DNA of 64,000 nt from Paenibacillus sp. J2TS4 (GCF_018403245.1 NZ_BOSH01000001.1:248001-312000); one strand, 5' to 3'. Shown: positions 1-9,079, counted from the first letter of the stretch. The notes: generated by a model from the letters alone, not told the origin. Program-made: numbers and translations.

Positions 1-438
1 GAAATGGCCGATCAAATCATCTTGAAGAGCAAGGTTGAAGAGAAACATTTGCGGTTTCTGGAAGCGTGCACGACGAAATATATGTATATGCCCATTGTCA
101 AAACCGAAGAAGAGCTGGCATTGGTCAAGCAGTATAACATCAATTTAGTGGGCGTTGAGTTTCTGGCTCCCACCAAGGACAGTCTGTTTTTGCAAGAAGA
201 TTACATTCGGTCCATTCAACAACAAGGGTTGTTTTATTGGGCCAATGCAATAAATTTTGATGACCACACCGTCCTTTATGCAGGCTATGACGACCGTACA
301 TCCATTATGGAGGATCCGGACAAGGGCTGGGGGGTTCTACTCGATAAGGGGGTTGATATTATACAAACCGACTGGCCGCAACTGCTGTCCAACTACATTC
401 AGCAGAGAAGCTGTAAGAAAATCGACGAGTTAACTTAG
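1..438 (+). CDS. Glycerophosphodiester phosphodiesterase family protein, C-terminal part
   Basis: This is the 3' end of a gene that enters from the left edge; the reading frame is already open at base 1, so the ATG at base 4 is probably internal. The encoded tail resembles the second half of a GDPD TIM barrel: a strand-rich core, the stretch GLFYWANAINF where the family has its late barrel strand, and the closing DIIQTDWPQLL motif near the C-terminus that is usual for bacterial GDPDs. Such enzymes hydrolyse glycerophosphodiesters to glycerol-3-phosphate and an alcohol. It is followed by an Lpl-type ABC importer in the same direction 84 bp downstream, so the two may share a transcript. The catalytic N-terminal His/Glu residues lie outside the window. 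Family call fairly sure, substrate unknown. Confidence 0.72.
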   Translation, partial: EMADQIILKSKVEEKHLRFLEACTTKYMYMPIVKTEEELALVKQYNINLVGVEFLAPTKDSLFLQEDYIRSIQQQGLFYWANAINFDDHTVLYAGYDDRTSIMEDPDKGWGVLLDKGVDIIQTDWPQLLSNYIQQRSCKKIDELT

Positions 439-522
439 TCTAAATTTTGAAATGTGGGTCAATAAAGGAGCCAATATCATCAATGACCCCTGATAAATAA
501 AAAGAACGAGAGGTATTAGATA

Positions 523-2127
523 ATGAAAAAGGTTAATTATTTATTATTTGCTTTAATTATTTTATTAGCCGCTTGTAGTAAGGAAGTCAAAACAAACGAA
601 ATAACCTCCAATGAAAACTTTAACGAAACGGGCATGCCTATTGTAAATGATCCTATTACTCTGGACTTTATGGCTAGAAAAAGTGATGCCGACAATTATG
701 ATGAGGTTTTAATATGGAAGGAATACGAAAAAATGACTGGTATCCATATTAATTGGACTTTGATTCCAAAGTCAGGTTGGACTGAGAAGCGCAATTTAGC
801 TTTATCCAGTGGAGACTATCAGGATGCTTTTTATACGGCGGCCCTTTCGAGTGCTGCTTTAAGTGAATATGGTAGTCAAGGGGTATTTTTAAAGTTAAAC
901 GACTTGATTCCCAAATACATGCCCAATCTAACAAAGATTTTAGATGAATATCCTGAAATTAAAAAGGGATTACTGGATGCTGACGGCAATATTTATTCAC
1001 TTCCCGGTTTATATGAACCAAGTTTTTGGTCTGTTATTTCTGGACACAAGCTTTGGGTGAGAGAGGATTGGCTAGAAAAATTAGGAATGGATATTCCAGA
1101 AACAACTGCTGATTTTTATGATTACTTAAAAGCAGTAAAGGAAACGGATTTGATAGGAAATGGTAAAAATGAGGAAATTCCATTTGGAAGTTATAGCCTG
1201 GCGGGATTAAAGGGTTGGATGCGTGGGTCATTTGGAATTGGAAATAGAGGTAGTAGTCATAACTTTGTAGATATCGATCCAGAGACCGATAATTTGCGTT
1301 TTATACCCACAACAGACCGTTATAAGGAGATGCTTGAATATTTGCATAAGCTTTATAGTGAGGGATTAATTCAGGAGAATATATTTTCCTCAGCAAATGA
1401 CAACAATGCTAGTTATGCAAACGGCTCGAAGGGATTGCATGGAAGTACAGTGTTTGTAAATACCGAAGCCATTTATGGAAAAGAAGAAGGTTCTAAATTT
1501 ATTGGGATTGCTCCATTGGAGGGGCCACATGGTGATCGGATGGTTTCCACCCAACGCTTTCCTATTGCAACAAAAGGAGCGTTTGTTATTACAGATAAAA
1601 ACCGGCACGTACCGGAAACTCTAAGATGGATAGATTATTTTTATAGTGATGAAGGTTCGAAGTTTTTCTTTATGGGAGTAGAAGGAGAAACATATGAGGA
1701 AAATCAAGATGGTAAGTTGGAATTTGTAGATAAGATAAAAAATAGTCCAGATGGATTAACAATGGAACAAGAACTTTCCAAATATGTTACTTACTTGGGC
1801 GGTGGATATCCGGGTATTATGAAAGAGAAATTCTTTGACGGCGCTGAGAGTGTCCCATCTTCTTTAGCGGCTGCAGAACAAATGAAACCCTATATGCTCG
1901 AGGAAGTATGGCCTGAATTTTCCTATACAAGTGAAGAATATAAGAAGAGGTCTGTTTTAGCTGCTGATATAGAGAAGTATGTAAACGAAATGGAAGATAA
2001 GTTCATAGCAGGAAGTGAATCTTTTGCGGATTGGGATAAATATGTAAAAACGATCGAAAAGATGAATTTAGAAGAGTATATGAAAATCGAAAATACTGCC
2101 TATAACAGATATAAAAGCGATAAATGA
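523..2127 (+). CDS. Extracellular solute-binding lipoprotein, LplA type
   Basis: The 534-aa product starts with a type II signal peptide (MKK, hydrophobic stretch, lipobox LLAAC at residues 14-18) and is therefore a membrane-anchored lipoprotein on the outer face of the cell. The length and the motifs (ENFNETGMPIVNDPITLDFM early; LPGLYEP; HKLWVREDWLEKLG) fit the family-1 binding proteins that accompany LplB/LplC permeases in Bacillus and Paenibacillus. It would capture an oligosaccharide or related ligand and hand it to the two permeases downstream. The start has a GAGAGG ribosome site 9 bases upstream. The gene and its two partners are noticeably more AT-rich than the phytate locus that follows. 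No ATPase is encoded next to it, so it probably uses a shared MsmX-like ATPase such as the one at 53022. The ligand cannot be read from the sequence. Confidence 0.9.
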   Translation: MKKVNYLLFALIILLAACSKEVKTNEITSNENFNETGMPIVNDPITLDFMARKSDADNYDEVLIWKEYEKMTGIHINWTLIPKSGWTEKRNLALSSGDYQDAFYTAALSSAALSEYGSQGVFLKLNDLIPKYMPNLTKILDEYPEIKKGLLDADGNIYSLPGLYEPSFWSVISGHKLWVREDWLEKLGMDIPETTADFYDYLKAVKETDLIGNGKNEEIPFGSYSLAGLKGWMRGSFGIGNRGSSHNFVDIDPETDNLRFIPTTDRYKEMLEYLHKLYSEGLIQENIFSSANDNNASYANGSKGLHGSTVFVNTEAIYGKEEGSKFIGIAPLEGPHGDRMVSTQRFPIATKGAFVITDKNRHVPETLRWIDYFYSDEGSKFFFMGVEGETYEENQDGKLEFVDKIKNSPDGLTMEQELSKYVTYLGGGYPGIMKEKFFDGAESVPSSLAAAEQMKPYMLEEVWPEFSYTSEEYKKRSVLAADIEKYVNEMEDKFIAGSESFADWDKYVKTIEKMNLEEYMKIENTAYNRYKSDK

Positions 2128-2148
2128 TAGTGGGAGCTTCTCCATGTT

Positions 2149-2182
2149 GGGGAAGGGGTTGTATCAAATACATCCCCTTCCC
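2149..2182 (+). terminator. Strong intercistronic hairpin between binding protein and permease genes
   Basis: A stem of about 15 bp with one mismatch (arms 2149-2164 and 2168-2182, loop of 3) lies 20 bases after the binding-protein stop and is followed by TCTTTG, not a long T-run. In such operons hairpins at this place commonly act as partial terminators or 3' stabilisers, so that the binding protein is made in excess over the permeases. The hairpin is seen directly; its role is inference. Confidence 0.6.
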
Positions 2183-2205
2183 TCTTTGAAAAAGGAGGGA
2201 CTTGT

Positions 2206-3162
2206 ATGCTAGTAAAAAACGCTGAAGTTGTACATAAAATTGTGTTACCTGAAAATCGCTTTTCTCGGATGCGAAAAAACTTTCTTAAAAGTTGGCAATT
2301 ATACACATTTCTTTTACCAGCACTAACTTTTTTCGTTATTTTTCATTATATTCCCATGTATGGGGTACAAATTGCATTTAAAGACTTTATCGCGACGAAG
2401 GGGATTAACGGAAGTCCCTGGGCTGGTTTTGAGCACTTTGAACGTTTTTTCAATTCCTATTATTTTTGGAGATTATTAAAAAATACACTAATCATTAGTT
2501 TTTACCAATTATGTTTATTTCCACTCCCTATTATTTTCGCTTTGATGTTAAATGAGCTTCGAAATGGTGCGTTTAAAAAATGGACGCAAACTTTAACATA
2601 TGCCCCACATTTTATTTCCGTTGTTGTAGTTGTCGGGATGATCACAGCCTTTTTAGATCCTACAACAGGTATCGTGAATCTTTTGATTGAGAAATTAGGC
2701 GGCGATTCCGTTCAGTTCCTGACCAGCCCAGGATGGTTCAGACATATTTATGTATGGTCTGGTGAATGGCAAGGTCTTGGTTGGGGATCAATTATTTATT
2801 TAGCTGCCCTTGCAGGTGTGAATCCAGAATTATTAGAAGCAGCTAAGGTAGATGGTGCTACAAGATTCCAACGGATTCTACACATTAATATCCCAGCTAT
2901 TTTACCGACGATTGTGATTCTATTTATTTTGAATATCGGTAAATTTATGTCTGTCGGGTTTGAGAAAGTGTTACTTTTGCAAAACTCTTTGAACTCGGAA
3001 ACATCCGATATCATTCAAACCTTCGTTTATGAAACAGGTTTATTGGAAGGACAGTATAGTTTTGCGGCAGCGGTTGGTTTATTTGACTCGGTGATTAATA
3101 TTATTTTGCTCGTTACAGTAAACCAAATTGCTAAAAAGGTAAGCGATAACAGTTTGTGGTAG
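2206..3162 (+). CDS. Sugar ABC transporter permease, LplB type
   Basis: The 318-aa integral membrane protein has about six transmembrane segments and an EAA loop (ELLEAAKVDGATRFQRI, roughly residues 205-222) that docks onto the ATPase. The early stretch LPALTFFVIFHYIPMYGVQIAFKDF is typical of LplB-like permeases. It pairs with the permease at 3175, 12 bases downstream, to form the channel of the importer whose receptor is at 523. The start has the strong ribosome site AAAGGAGGGA. Complete and intact. Confidence 0.93.
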   Translation: MLVKNAEVVHKIVLPENRFSRMRKNFLKSWQLYTFLLPALTFFVIFHYIPMYGVQIAFKDFIATKGINGSPWAGFEHFERFFNSYYFWRLLKNTLIISFYQLCLFPLPIIFALMLNELRNGAFKKWTQTLTYAPHFISVVVVVGMITAFLDPTTGIVNLLIEKLGGDSVQFLTSPGWFRHIYVWSGEWQGLGWGSIIYLAALAGVNPELLEAAKVDGATRFQRILHINIPAILPTIVILFILNIGKFMSVGFEKVLLLQNSLNSETSDIIQTFVYETGLLEGQYSFAAAVGLFDSVINIILLVTVNQIAKKVSDNSLW

Positions 3163-3174
3163 GAGGGATCAAAA

Positions 3175-4068
3175 ATGATAAATTTTAGTTTGTCTGATAA
3201 AACGTTTGATTTGATTAATAAAATCTTTGTCGGGCTGATTACGTTAGTCATTGTTTATCCGCTGATATTTGTGATAAGTGCATCCATTAGTGATCCGGCC
3301 GCTGTTAGTACTGGGAGAATGTGGCTTTGGCCCGTTGATGTAACCTTTGCCGGCTATAAACGGGTCTTCCAAAATGATGCCATTTGGATGGGATATCGGA
3401 ACACGATTATTTATACGATTTTAGGAACGATTATTCACTTAGTTGTGTTATTACCTTGTGCTTATGCTTTATCAAGAAAAGAGGTGATGGGAAAGAAATA
3501 TATTTTATGGATCATTCTCTTTACGATGATGTTTAATGGGGGGTTAATTCCTACGTATCTAGTAATCAAAACATTAGGAATGGTAGATACCATTTGGGCA
3601 ATTGTCATCCCAGGTGTGGTCGGGGCATGGTCGATTCTAGTTGCACGGACTTTCTTTCAACAGACCATCCCAGAACAGTTAGTAGAAGCCGCTAAAATCG
3701 ATGGGGCTTCAGATTATTATATCTTCGGAAAAGTAGTTCTGCCACTTTCTATGCCGATTATCGCAGTTATGGCCCTCTTCCACGGTGTAAGTTTGTGGAA
3801 TCAGTATTTTACCGCCTTGATTTATCTTTCCAATGAGGCTTTGTATCCATTACAACTGATCTTAAGAGAGATATTGGTTGTCGCTCAAATTGGTCAAGAT
3901 GGTGGAGGCGGACCAGGGCAAATCGAGTCATTGGTTGAGCAAGTTAAAACAGCCAGTCTCGTAAAATATGCAGTCATTATGGTATCTTCCTTACCACTCT
4001 TAATCATTTATCCATTCTTACAACGTTTCTTTGTGAAGGGTGTATTGATTGGGTCTGTGAAGGAGTAA
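3175..4068 (+). CDS. Carbohydrate ABC transporter permease, LplC/YtcP type
   Basis: The 297-aa membrane protein is the second channel subunit. It shows the family hallmarks YPLIFVISASISDPAAV near the N-terminus, MMFNGGLIPTYL in the middle, the EAA loop QLVEAAKIDGASDYYIF around residues 178-194, and the terminal KGVLIGSVKE. The ribosome site AGGAGGGATC precedes the ATG. It is the last intact gene of this operon; just behind it lie the remains of another binding-protein gene. Confidence 0.93.
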   Translation: MINFSLSDKTFDLINKIFVGLITLVIVYPLIFVISASISDPAAVSTGRMWLWPVDVTFAGYKRVFQNDAIWMGYRNTIIYTILGTIIHLVVLLPCAYALSRKEVMGKKYILWIILFTMMFNGGLIPTYLVIKTLGMVDTIWAIVIPGVVGAWSILVARTFFQQTIPEQLVEAAKIDGASDYYIFGKVVLPLSMPIIAVMALFHGVSLWNQYFTALIYLSNEALYPLQLILREILVVAQIGQDGGGGPGQIESLVEQVKTASLVKYAVIMVSSLPLLIIYPFLQRFFVKGVLIGSVKE

Positions 4069-4353
4069 AAAACATTGTGTTTCGTAAAAGGCTCTACCTC
4101 AAAATTAGTAGTTGACAGTTTATCCAGGCAATCGATGCCGCTTGCATTCAATGAATATGCCAACCTTGTAGAGATCACGGTTGCGAATAAATTAGTGACT
4201 GCGTTGAAACGATTTGATGCGATTGTGGCATCCTTCTACGGTAGCATTAGTCCAGTGGCAGCGATGGTAGTTCACGATCTCTTTTTCCCAATTGGGGTTA
4301 AGAGTTGCAGATTATTCGATAACTATTTACTCCTCAGGACTGACTTATGTTTC

Positions 4354-4555
4354 ATGAAAGCTACAACTCCAAGTATGCTTGCCTCATCCTGCTCGTATTA
4401 TCCGCCAGCGGAGTGGCGCAACTCCAACTCCATCTTCCCCGTCAGCAGTACCGCTTGAAGTAACGGAAAATTTTAACGCTAAAGGGATGGCCGATTGTGA
4501 ACGAACCGATTACGCTCATTATAGCGGGCATAGATGACCGTTATTCGAGAAAAAT
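4354..4555 (+). pseudogene. Decayed N-terminus of a second LplA-type solute-binding lipoprotein
   Basis: Reading across frames gives the start of a lipoprotein. There is a hydrophobic signal region (CLILLVLSASGVA in one frame, about 4377-4415). A spacer ATPTPSSPSAVPLEVTENFN in the next frame (about 4413-4473) and then GMPIVNEPITLIIAG after one further frame change (4480s-4530s) follow. The last two stretches match residues 29-50 of the intact protein at 523 (ENFNETGMPIVNDPITLDF) in order. At least two frameshifts are needed and the rest of the gene is absent. A continuous frame from 4075 to 4458 covers part of this but in the wrong phase. Clear remnant; parent family sure, original ligand unknown. 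Confidence 0.7.
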
Positions 4556-4578
4556 CCTCATTTCGCATCATTTTTTAA

Positions 4579-4614
4579 GGCCGCCCATTGCTTCAAATGA
4601 AGCAATGGGCGGCC
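4579..4614 (+). terminator. Perfect 16-bp hairpin, probable terminator
   Basis: Arms 4579-4594 and 4599-4614 are perfectly complementary with a 4-base loop, GC-rich, and followed by GCTGTTTTC. An AT-rich run (CATTTTTTAA) lies on the other side. It most likely ends transcription of the Lpl operon before the phytate locus; because both flanks are A/T-rich it could work in either direction. Confidence 0.55.
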
Positions 4615-4775
4615 GCTGTTTTCAAGTACGTTCTGGAAGCATCTTTATCGAACAACTCTTCCGTCGATGATTTTCTCCACCACATATATTTTCCTCAGTT
4701 CTACTCTGCTCAATGTCATCTTCTCCTGCATAGTGACATTATCATAGCAAAATAAAACACCTTCGATATAAGATA

Positions 4776-4803
4776 TTGACAAACGGAATAAACAGAATTA
4801 AAC
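4776..4803 (+). promoter_or_regulatory. Candidate promoter of the phytate operon 1
   Basis: TTGACA at 4776-4781 is followed 16 bases later by TTAAAC (4798-4803), a weak -10. The double operator starts 14 bases after it, and the first gene 200 bases after it. The perfect -35 and its place next to the operator are the main support. Confidence 0.45.
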
Positions 4804-4816
4804 TTAAAAACAAATT

Positions 4817-4840
4817 GGTAACGTTACCGATAACGTTGCC
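4817..4840 (+). promoter_or_regulatory. Double LacI-type operator O1 (two abutting 12-mers centred on AACGTT)
   Basis: GGTAACGTTACC (4817-4828, perfect palindrome) is followed directly by GATAACGTTGCC (4829-4840). The same pair, in reverse orientation, occurs at 11760-11783 in front of the LacI gene; O1 read on the minus strand agrees with that site at 21 of 24 positions. AACGTT-centred palindromes are typical LacI-family targets. The site lies just downstream of the promoter, where binding would block transcription of 5009-11677. Confidence 0.75.
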
Positions 4841-5008
4841 GGGAACCTTTCCGAAAGGAGGAATGGTACCATCGATTAAACAGTCGCCCAGTAGATGTGG
4901 TCTGATTTGGAAAACAGAATGAACTTAACAGTTTTCTGTAACCGCTTAACTTTGTAAAGGTGGATTTCCAATTTATTGATCCAATGAATAACGATTGGAG
5001 GTGAGGAT

Positions 5009-5917
5009 GTGCCCGAAGATACCTTATCCAATGATGGGGGTTTATCTGACGCAAATTCCAAGGGGGCAGAGTTGGCAACAAGCCAGCCAAAGCTGGTTAT
5101 CGATGCGGAGAATGAAGACGTTGCGCCAAAAAGATTCCGAATGACGTCCCAAACTGTGGAGCAGCCCAATGAACTGGACTGCAGAGGGCTCCATTCATTG
5201 AAAGCTTCGGCCAGTGGACAGTTTTCTCTGGGAGGCTTGCGGTACATAAAGCGGGTCATTGGCTATTCTCCTATGACAATTGTAGATTTGAGACAGGAAT
5301 GCCACGGCTTCATCCATGGAGCGGCCATTAGTTGGTTTGGTGAGTATAACGGGGCGAACAAAGGCATGTCACAGGAAGATGTTGTCCGGCTCGAGCACAG
5401 GCTTCTAAGAGAAATGATTGATGCTGCCCTTCCCTTCGAACTGCCATGCGGTGCATCGGACCCTTCAACAGAGTCCATGCCAGACGCAAGATCAGTTTAT
5501 AGTGAGGAAGAACTGGCAAAAAGCGAAGGAGTTGGCTATACCCGTTTTTGTGTAACCGATCATCATCGGCCTGAAGATGAGACGGTAGACAGATTTATAC
5601 AATTTGTGAAAGCGGTTCCCGAAGAGATGTGGCTTCATTTTCACTGCCGGGGGGGAGTGGGAAGGGCAACGACGTTCATATTGATGTACGACATGATGAG
5701 GAATGCCGGACAGGTTGCTTTTGCCGATATCCTGCGGAGGCAGCAGTTAATTGGAGGCAGAGATATGTACAGGATGAATCCGCAGGATGCCTACAAGTAT
5801 GAAGCTGCCGTTCAAAGACTGGATTTCATAGACAGATTTTATAATTACTGTGCCGACTGCCGAGATGATTACTCGGTAAGCTGGACGGAGTGGCTGGAAG
5901 AATCCGCAGGCCGATAA
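5009..5917 (+). CDS. PTP-like inositol polyphosphate phosphatase (cysteine phytase family), cytoplasmic
   Basis: The 302-aa protein carries the P-loop WLHFHCRGGVGRATTFILMY at about residues 209-228, which contains the HCxxGxGR signature of cysteine-dependent phosphatases. Upstream of it lies TDHHRPEDETVDRFI, whose DH..P..E...D..I pattern is that of the PTP-like phytases (compare Selenomonas PhyA). DLRQECHGFIHG near residue 95 matches the family's strand before the general acid region. The GTG start is set by GGAGGTGAGG 7 bases upstream, and a stop codon lies in frame 24 bases before it, so there is no room for a signal peptide. The enzyme is therefore predicted to act inside the cell, unlike most known family members. 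It is the first gene of an operon with an ABC importer and a secreted phytase. It probably dephosphorylates imported inositol phosphates; a protein substrate is the main alternative. Confidence 0.85.
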   Translation: MPEDTLSNDGGLSDANSKGAELATSQPKLVIDAENEDVAPKRFRMTSQTVEQPNELDCRGLHSLKASASGQFSLGGLRYIKRVIGYSPMTIVDLRQECHGFIHGAAISWFGEYNGANKGMSQEDVVRLEHRLLREMIDAALPFELPCGASDPSTESMPDARSVYSEEELAKSEGVGYTRFCVTDHHRPEDETVDRFIQFVKAVPEEMWLHFHCRGGVGRATTFILMYDMMRNAGQVAFADILRRQQLIGGRDMYRMNPQDAYKYEAAVQRLDFIDRFYNYCADCRDDYSVSWTEWLEESAGR

Positions 5918-5986
5918 ACCGTAATCACAGCATGGAACAGCGACTCAGATTAAGAAAGAAATTGAAACTATAAGGAGGAATAAGCC

Positions 5987-7165
5987 ATGAGGCGAGACGG
6001 CCGGGCAGCAAGATGGCTGTCACTATTCGTATGTTTCTCAATTATGCTGGCGGGATGCGTGGGGAAGGCCAACCCTGCCGCAGGTCCCGATGGATCATCC
6101 TGGGCAGAGGAGGCCGACTTAAACAAGACGGAAACGGTTGACGAACTGTATGAGCAGGCCAAGAAGGAAGGGAAAGTGGTTGTCTATTCCCAATCTAGCC
6201 GTATCAAAGATGTCAAGGCGTCGTTTGAAGCCCAATATCCGGGAATTACGGTGGAGGGTTTTGATATGAGTACGAATGAAATTGTGGAAAAGCTGGTGCG
6301 TGAGCAGGAAGCCGGGGTGTTCAATGCGGATGTCATCTTCATTAAGGACGCCTTGGGCGTTGTATCCTCCGACCTTGTCAACAGGGGGATTTTGCATTCT
6401 TACAAGCCAACCGATATTGCGGATAGTTTGATGGAACCTTATAAAAGCTTGCCGGCCCTCGCCGCATATGTATCGATCAGGGCCGTCTTTTATAATTCGG
6501 ACGTTTACGATGCCCCTCCTGTAACGAATTGGTGGCAATTGACGGAACCGCAATGGAAAACAAAAGTGCTCATTAACGATCCTCTGGATTCATCAGATAT
6601 GATGGAACTGTTCCTGGCAATGGTGCGGAATGCTGACGAGATGGAAAAAGCCTACAAGGAGCTGTACGGCAAAGACCTGGAGTTGACGGAAGAAAATGCC
6701 GGTTATGAGTTTATTGCTCGCTTGATGAAGAACGATCCGGTATTAGTTAAATCCAGTGATGCAGTAGTCGAAAATGTGGGTGAAAAAGGCCAGAGCAATC
6801 CGCCAGTCGGTATTGGCGCTTCCAGCAAGCTGCGCAATATTGAGCAGAAGGGGCTTTCCATTAATGCCAGTTTTGATATGAATCCCAAGGTTTCTGTCTT
6901 AGGTCCCACTTACATTTATATGGCCAACAAGGCTCCGAATACAGCTGCAGGCAAATTGATGATCCGCTGGATGATGGGGGAGGCCGACGGACTGGGTGAA
7001 GGGCTGCGTCCTTACAACGTATTGGGCTCTTGGGTTACCAACCCGGAGGTTCCGCATAAAAATCCGATTAATCTTGATGAAATTAATGGTTGGCCTTATG
7101 ATGCCGAATTTTTTTATAAAAATACCGTTAAATTCCGAGAATTCTGGATCAAGCATATCAACTGA
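5987..7165 (+). CDS. ABC transporter substrate-binding lipoprotein, AfuA/FbpA-like
   Basis: The 392-aa product has a type II signal peptide with lipobox LAGC (Cys near residue 23). The mature part begins with KKEGKVVVYSQSSRIKDVKASFEAQYPGI, the usual opening of the iron/thiamine/phosphorylated-compound binding proteins (SBP_bac_6/8 class). The rest follows the two-lobe pattern of that class (NADVIFIKDALGV, YVSIRAVFYNS, KVLINDPLDSSDMMEL). Members of this class called AfuA bind hexose phosphates rather than iron. There are no obvious paired tyrosines typical of FbpA iron sites. In this operon the likely ligand is an inositol phosphate or other organophosphate. Translation start has GGAGG 5-9 bases upstream. 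The class is sure; the ligand is inferred from neighbours. Confidence 0.85.
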   Translation: MRRDGRAARWLSLFVCFSIMLAGCVGKANPAAGPDGSSWAEEADLNKTETVDELYEQAKKEGKVVVYSQSSRIKDVKASFEAQYPGITVEGFDMSTNEIVEKLVREQEAGVFNADVIFIKDALGVVSSDLVNRGILHSYKPTDIADSLMEPYKSLPALAAYVSIRAVFYNSDVYDAPPVTNWWQLTEPQWKTKVLINDPLDSSDMMELFLAMVRNADEMEKAYKELYGKDLELTEENAGYEFIARLMKNDPVLVKSSDAVVENVGEKGQSNPPVGIGASSKLRNIEQKGLSINASFDMNPKVSVLGPTYIYMANKAPNTAAGKLMIRWMMGEADGLGEGLRPYNVLGSWVTNPEVPHKNPINLDEINGWPYDAEFFYKNTVKFREFWIKHIN

Positions 7166-7243
7166 GGTTATTCAGCCCTGGGGAACGCTCTATCTGTTCA
7201 AATCAAACCATTGGATTAGCTTTCAAAGAAGGAGTGTTTATCA

Positions 7244-9079
7244 ATGAGCAAGCCGGAGTATACCAAGCCGGGCCCCAAATTCAATACGGTTCGCCTTGTA
7301 AATAAAATAAAGGGGATATTTACAAACCCGCTGCATGTCATCAGCATTGTCGCGATCCTGTTCCTGGTTTATACGATCGTATTCCCTTTGTGGGAAATTA
7401 TTTCTCATACGGTAACTTGGCAGCATGAAGATTTGCGGGCTTATCCCGAGGCAGAGCCGGGTAAGCTTACACTGCAGCATTGGATTCATATTTTGAGCAG
7501 CGATATCAGCCAGAACGTGTTCTACAAACCGATTCTTAATTCCATAAATATTGCAATATGGGTCTCCGTCTTTTCCATGATTCTGGGAGGGTCGTTAGCC
7601 TGGCTCGTTACGCGCTCGGACATTCCGTTCAAGAAGTCGATTGCCTTCATGGCCATTATTCCTTATATGCTGCCTTCGTGGATGAAGTCAATGGCTTGGC
7701 TCGTTATTTTCAAGAACGACCGGATTGGAGGAAGTCCAGGCATTTTGCAGTCCGTACTGGGGATTGCTCCCCCCGACTGGATCTCTTACGGTTTTCTGCC
7801 TATTACCATCGTGCTGATTGGCCATTATTATACCTTCTTCTATTTATTAATAGCCGTAGCGCTAAGCTCTATTAACAGCGGCCTGGAGGAAACGGCGGAT
7901 ATTCTTGGGGCCAAACGTTCCACGATTCTGAGAAGGATAACTTTTCCCCTTGTGCTTCCAGCCATTTTGTCGGCTTTTATCCTTACGTTCTCCAAAGCGA
8001 TGGGCACCTTTGGCGCGGCGGCATTTCTCGGCCTCCCCGTCAAATATTATACAATAGCGACTATGCTATACAGCAGCATCCGCAACCGGATGCTGTCTGA
8101 AGGCTATATTCTCAGTCTCGTGCTGATAGCGATTGCCGCACTTACGATTTATATTAACCAACGGGCGATAGGCAAGCGTAAAGGCTATACAACGGTAAGC
8201 GGCAAAGACGCCCGCAAAACCCTGACTCCGCTTGGAAGATGGAGAATTCCACTGTTTTCCGTTGTCATGCTGTTCATGTTCAGTGCCGGCATCTTTCCGC
8301 TGCTGCTGCTTTTCCTGCAATCGTTTATGCTAAAAGACGGAGTCTATGCACTGAGCAATTTCACAACACACTTCTGGGTGGGAGAGTCCAATCCAGCCAT
8401 TGCATCGGGTGAAGTTGGCGTATTAATGAGCAACAACATCAGAATGGCGCTTAAAAACTCGCTTCTCATTTCCTTTGTCGCCGCCGCTGCCGCCGCCTTA
8501 TTGGGTATCGTTTTTGGTTACGTTATTGCAAAAAGCAGGAAATCGATGACGGGAAGGCTCGTAGAGCAGTTGACGTTTATGCCTTACCTCATTCCCGGAA
8601 TTTCATTCGCGGCCATATATTTGTCCATGTTTGCCAAGCCACAAATGTTCATTCCTGCTTTATACGGTACGTTAACCTTGATTATTCTGATCACCATCGT
8701 CAAAGATCTGCCGTTTGCTACCCGTTCCGGAACCAGCAACATGATGCAGATAAGCGGTGAACTGGAAGAAGCGGCCAAAATCCAGGGGGCGTCCTTCTTC
8801 CGAAGGTTTTACAAGATTATGCTGCCGTTAACCCGCAAAGGGGCCATTAGCGCATTTCTGCTTTGTTTTATCGGAGCGATGAAGGAGCTCGACCTCATTA
8901 TATTGCTTGTCACACCTAAAACAAGCACGTTGACGACAATGACCTTCCAATATGCGGAAAGCGGGTATCAGCAGTTTTCCAACGCCATCATAGTCATCAT
9001 TATCGCCATCATCATGATTACCTACTTTATAGCGACCAAGTGGGGGAAAGCAGATCTTTCCAAAGGTATAGGAGGCTAA
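7244..9079 (+). CDS. Fused double-domain ABC permease, FbpB/AfuB-like
   Basis: The 611-aa membrane protein contains two permease modules in one chain. Each has about six transmembrane segments and its own EAA loop (EETADILGAKRSTILRRI near residue 210 and EEAAKIQGASFFRRFYKI near 510). This fused layout is typical of the FbpB/AfuB class that works with the kind of receptor encoded just upstream. The gene starts at ATG with AAGGAG about 10 bases before it, and ends one base before the ATPase gene, so the two are surely co-transcribed. It forms the whole membrane channel of the putative inositol-phosphate importer. Confidence 0.92.
   Translation: MSKPEYTKPGPKFNTVRLVNKIKGIFTNPLHVISIVAILFLVYTIVFPLWEIISHTVTWQHEDLRAYPEAEPGKLTLQHWIHILSSDISQNVFYKPILNSINIAIWVSVFSMILGGSLAWLVTRSDIPFKKSIAFMAIIPYMLPSWMKSMAWLVIFKNDRIGGSPGILQSVLGIAPPDWISYGFLPITIVLIGHYYTFFYLLIAVALSSINSGLEETADILGAKRSTILRRITFPLVLPAILSAFILTFSKAMGTFGAAAFLGLPVKYYTIATMLYSSIRNRMLSEGYILSLVLIAIAALTIYINQRAIGKRKGYTTVSGKDARKTLTPLGRWRIPLFSVVMLFMFSAGIFPLLLLFLQSFMLKDGVYALSNFTTHFWVGESNPAIASGEVGVLMSNNIRMALKNSLLISFVAAAAAALLGIVFGYVIAKSRKSMTGRLVEQLTFMPYLIPGISFAAIYLSMFAKPQMFIPALYGTLTLIILITIVKDLPFATRSGTSNMMQISGELEEAAKIQGASFFRRFYKIMLPLTRKGAISAFLLCFIGAMKELDLIILLVTPKTSTLTTMTFQYAESGYQQFSNAIIVIIIAIIMITYFIATKWGKADLSKGIGG

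Noticed and set aside
4075..4458. Continuous 127-codon frame after the LplC-type permease gene
   Set aside because: No family character, TTG start without ribosome site, and it crosses the relic of a receptor gene in the wrong phase.
6119..6553. 144-codon minus-strand frame, and many similar ones
   Set aside because: Antisense to the intact receptor gene, no ribosome site, no protein-like pattern.
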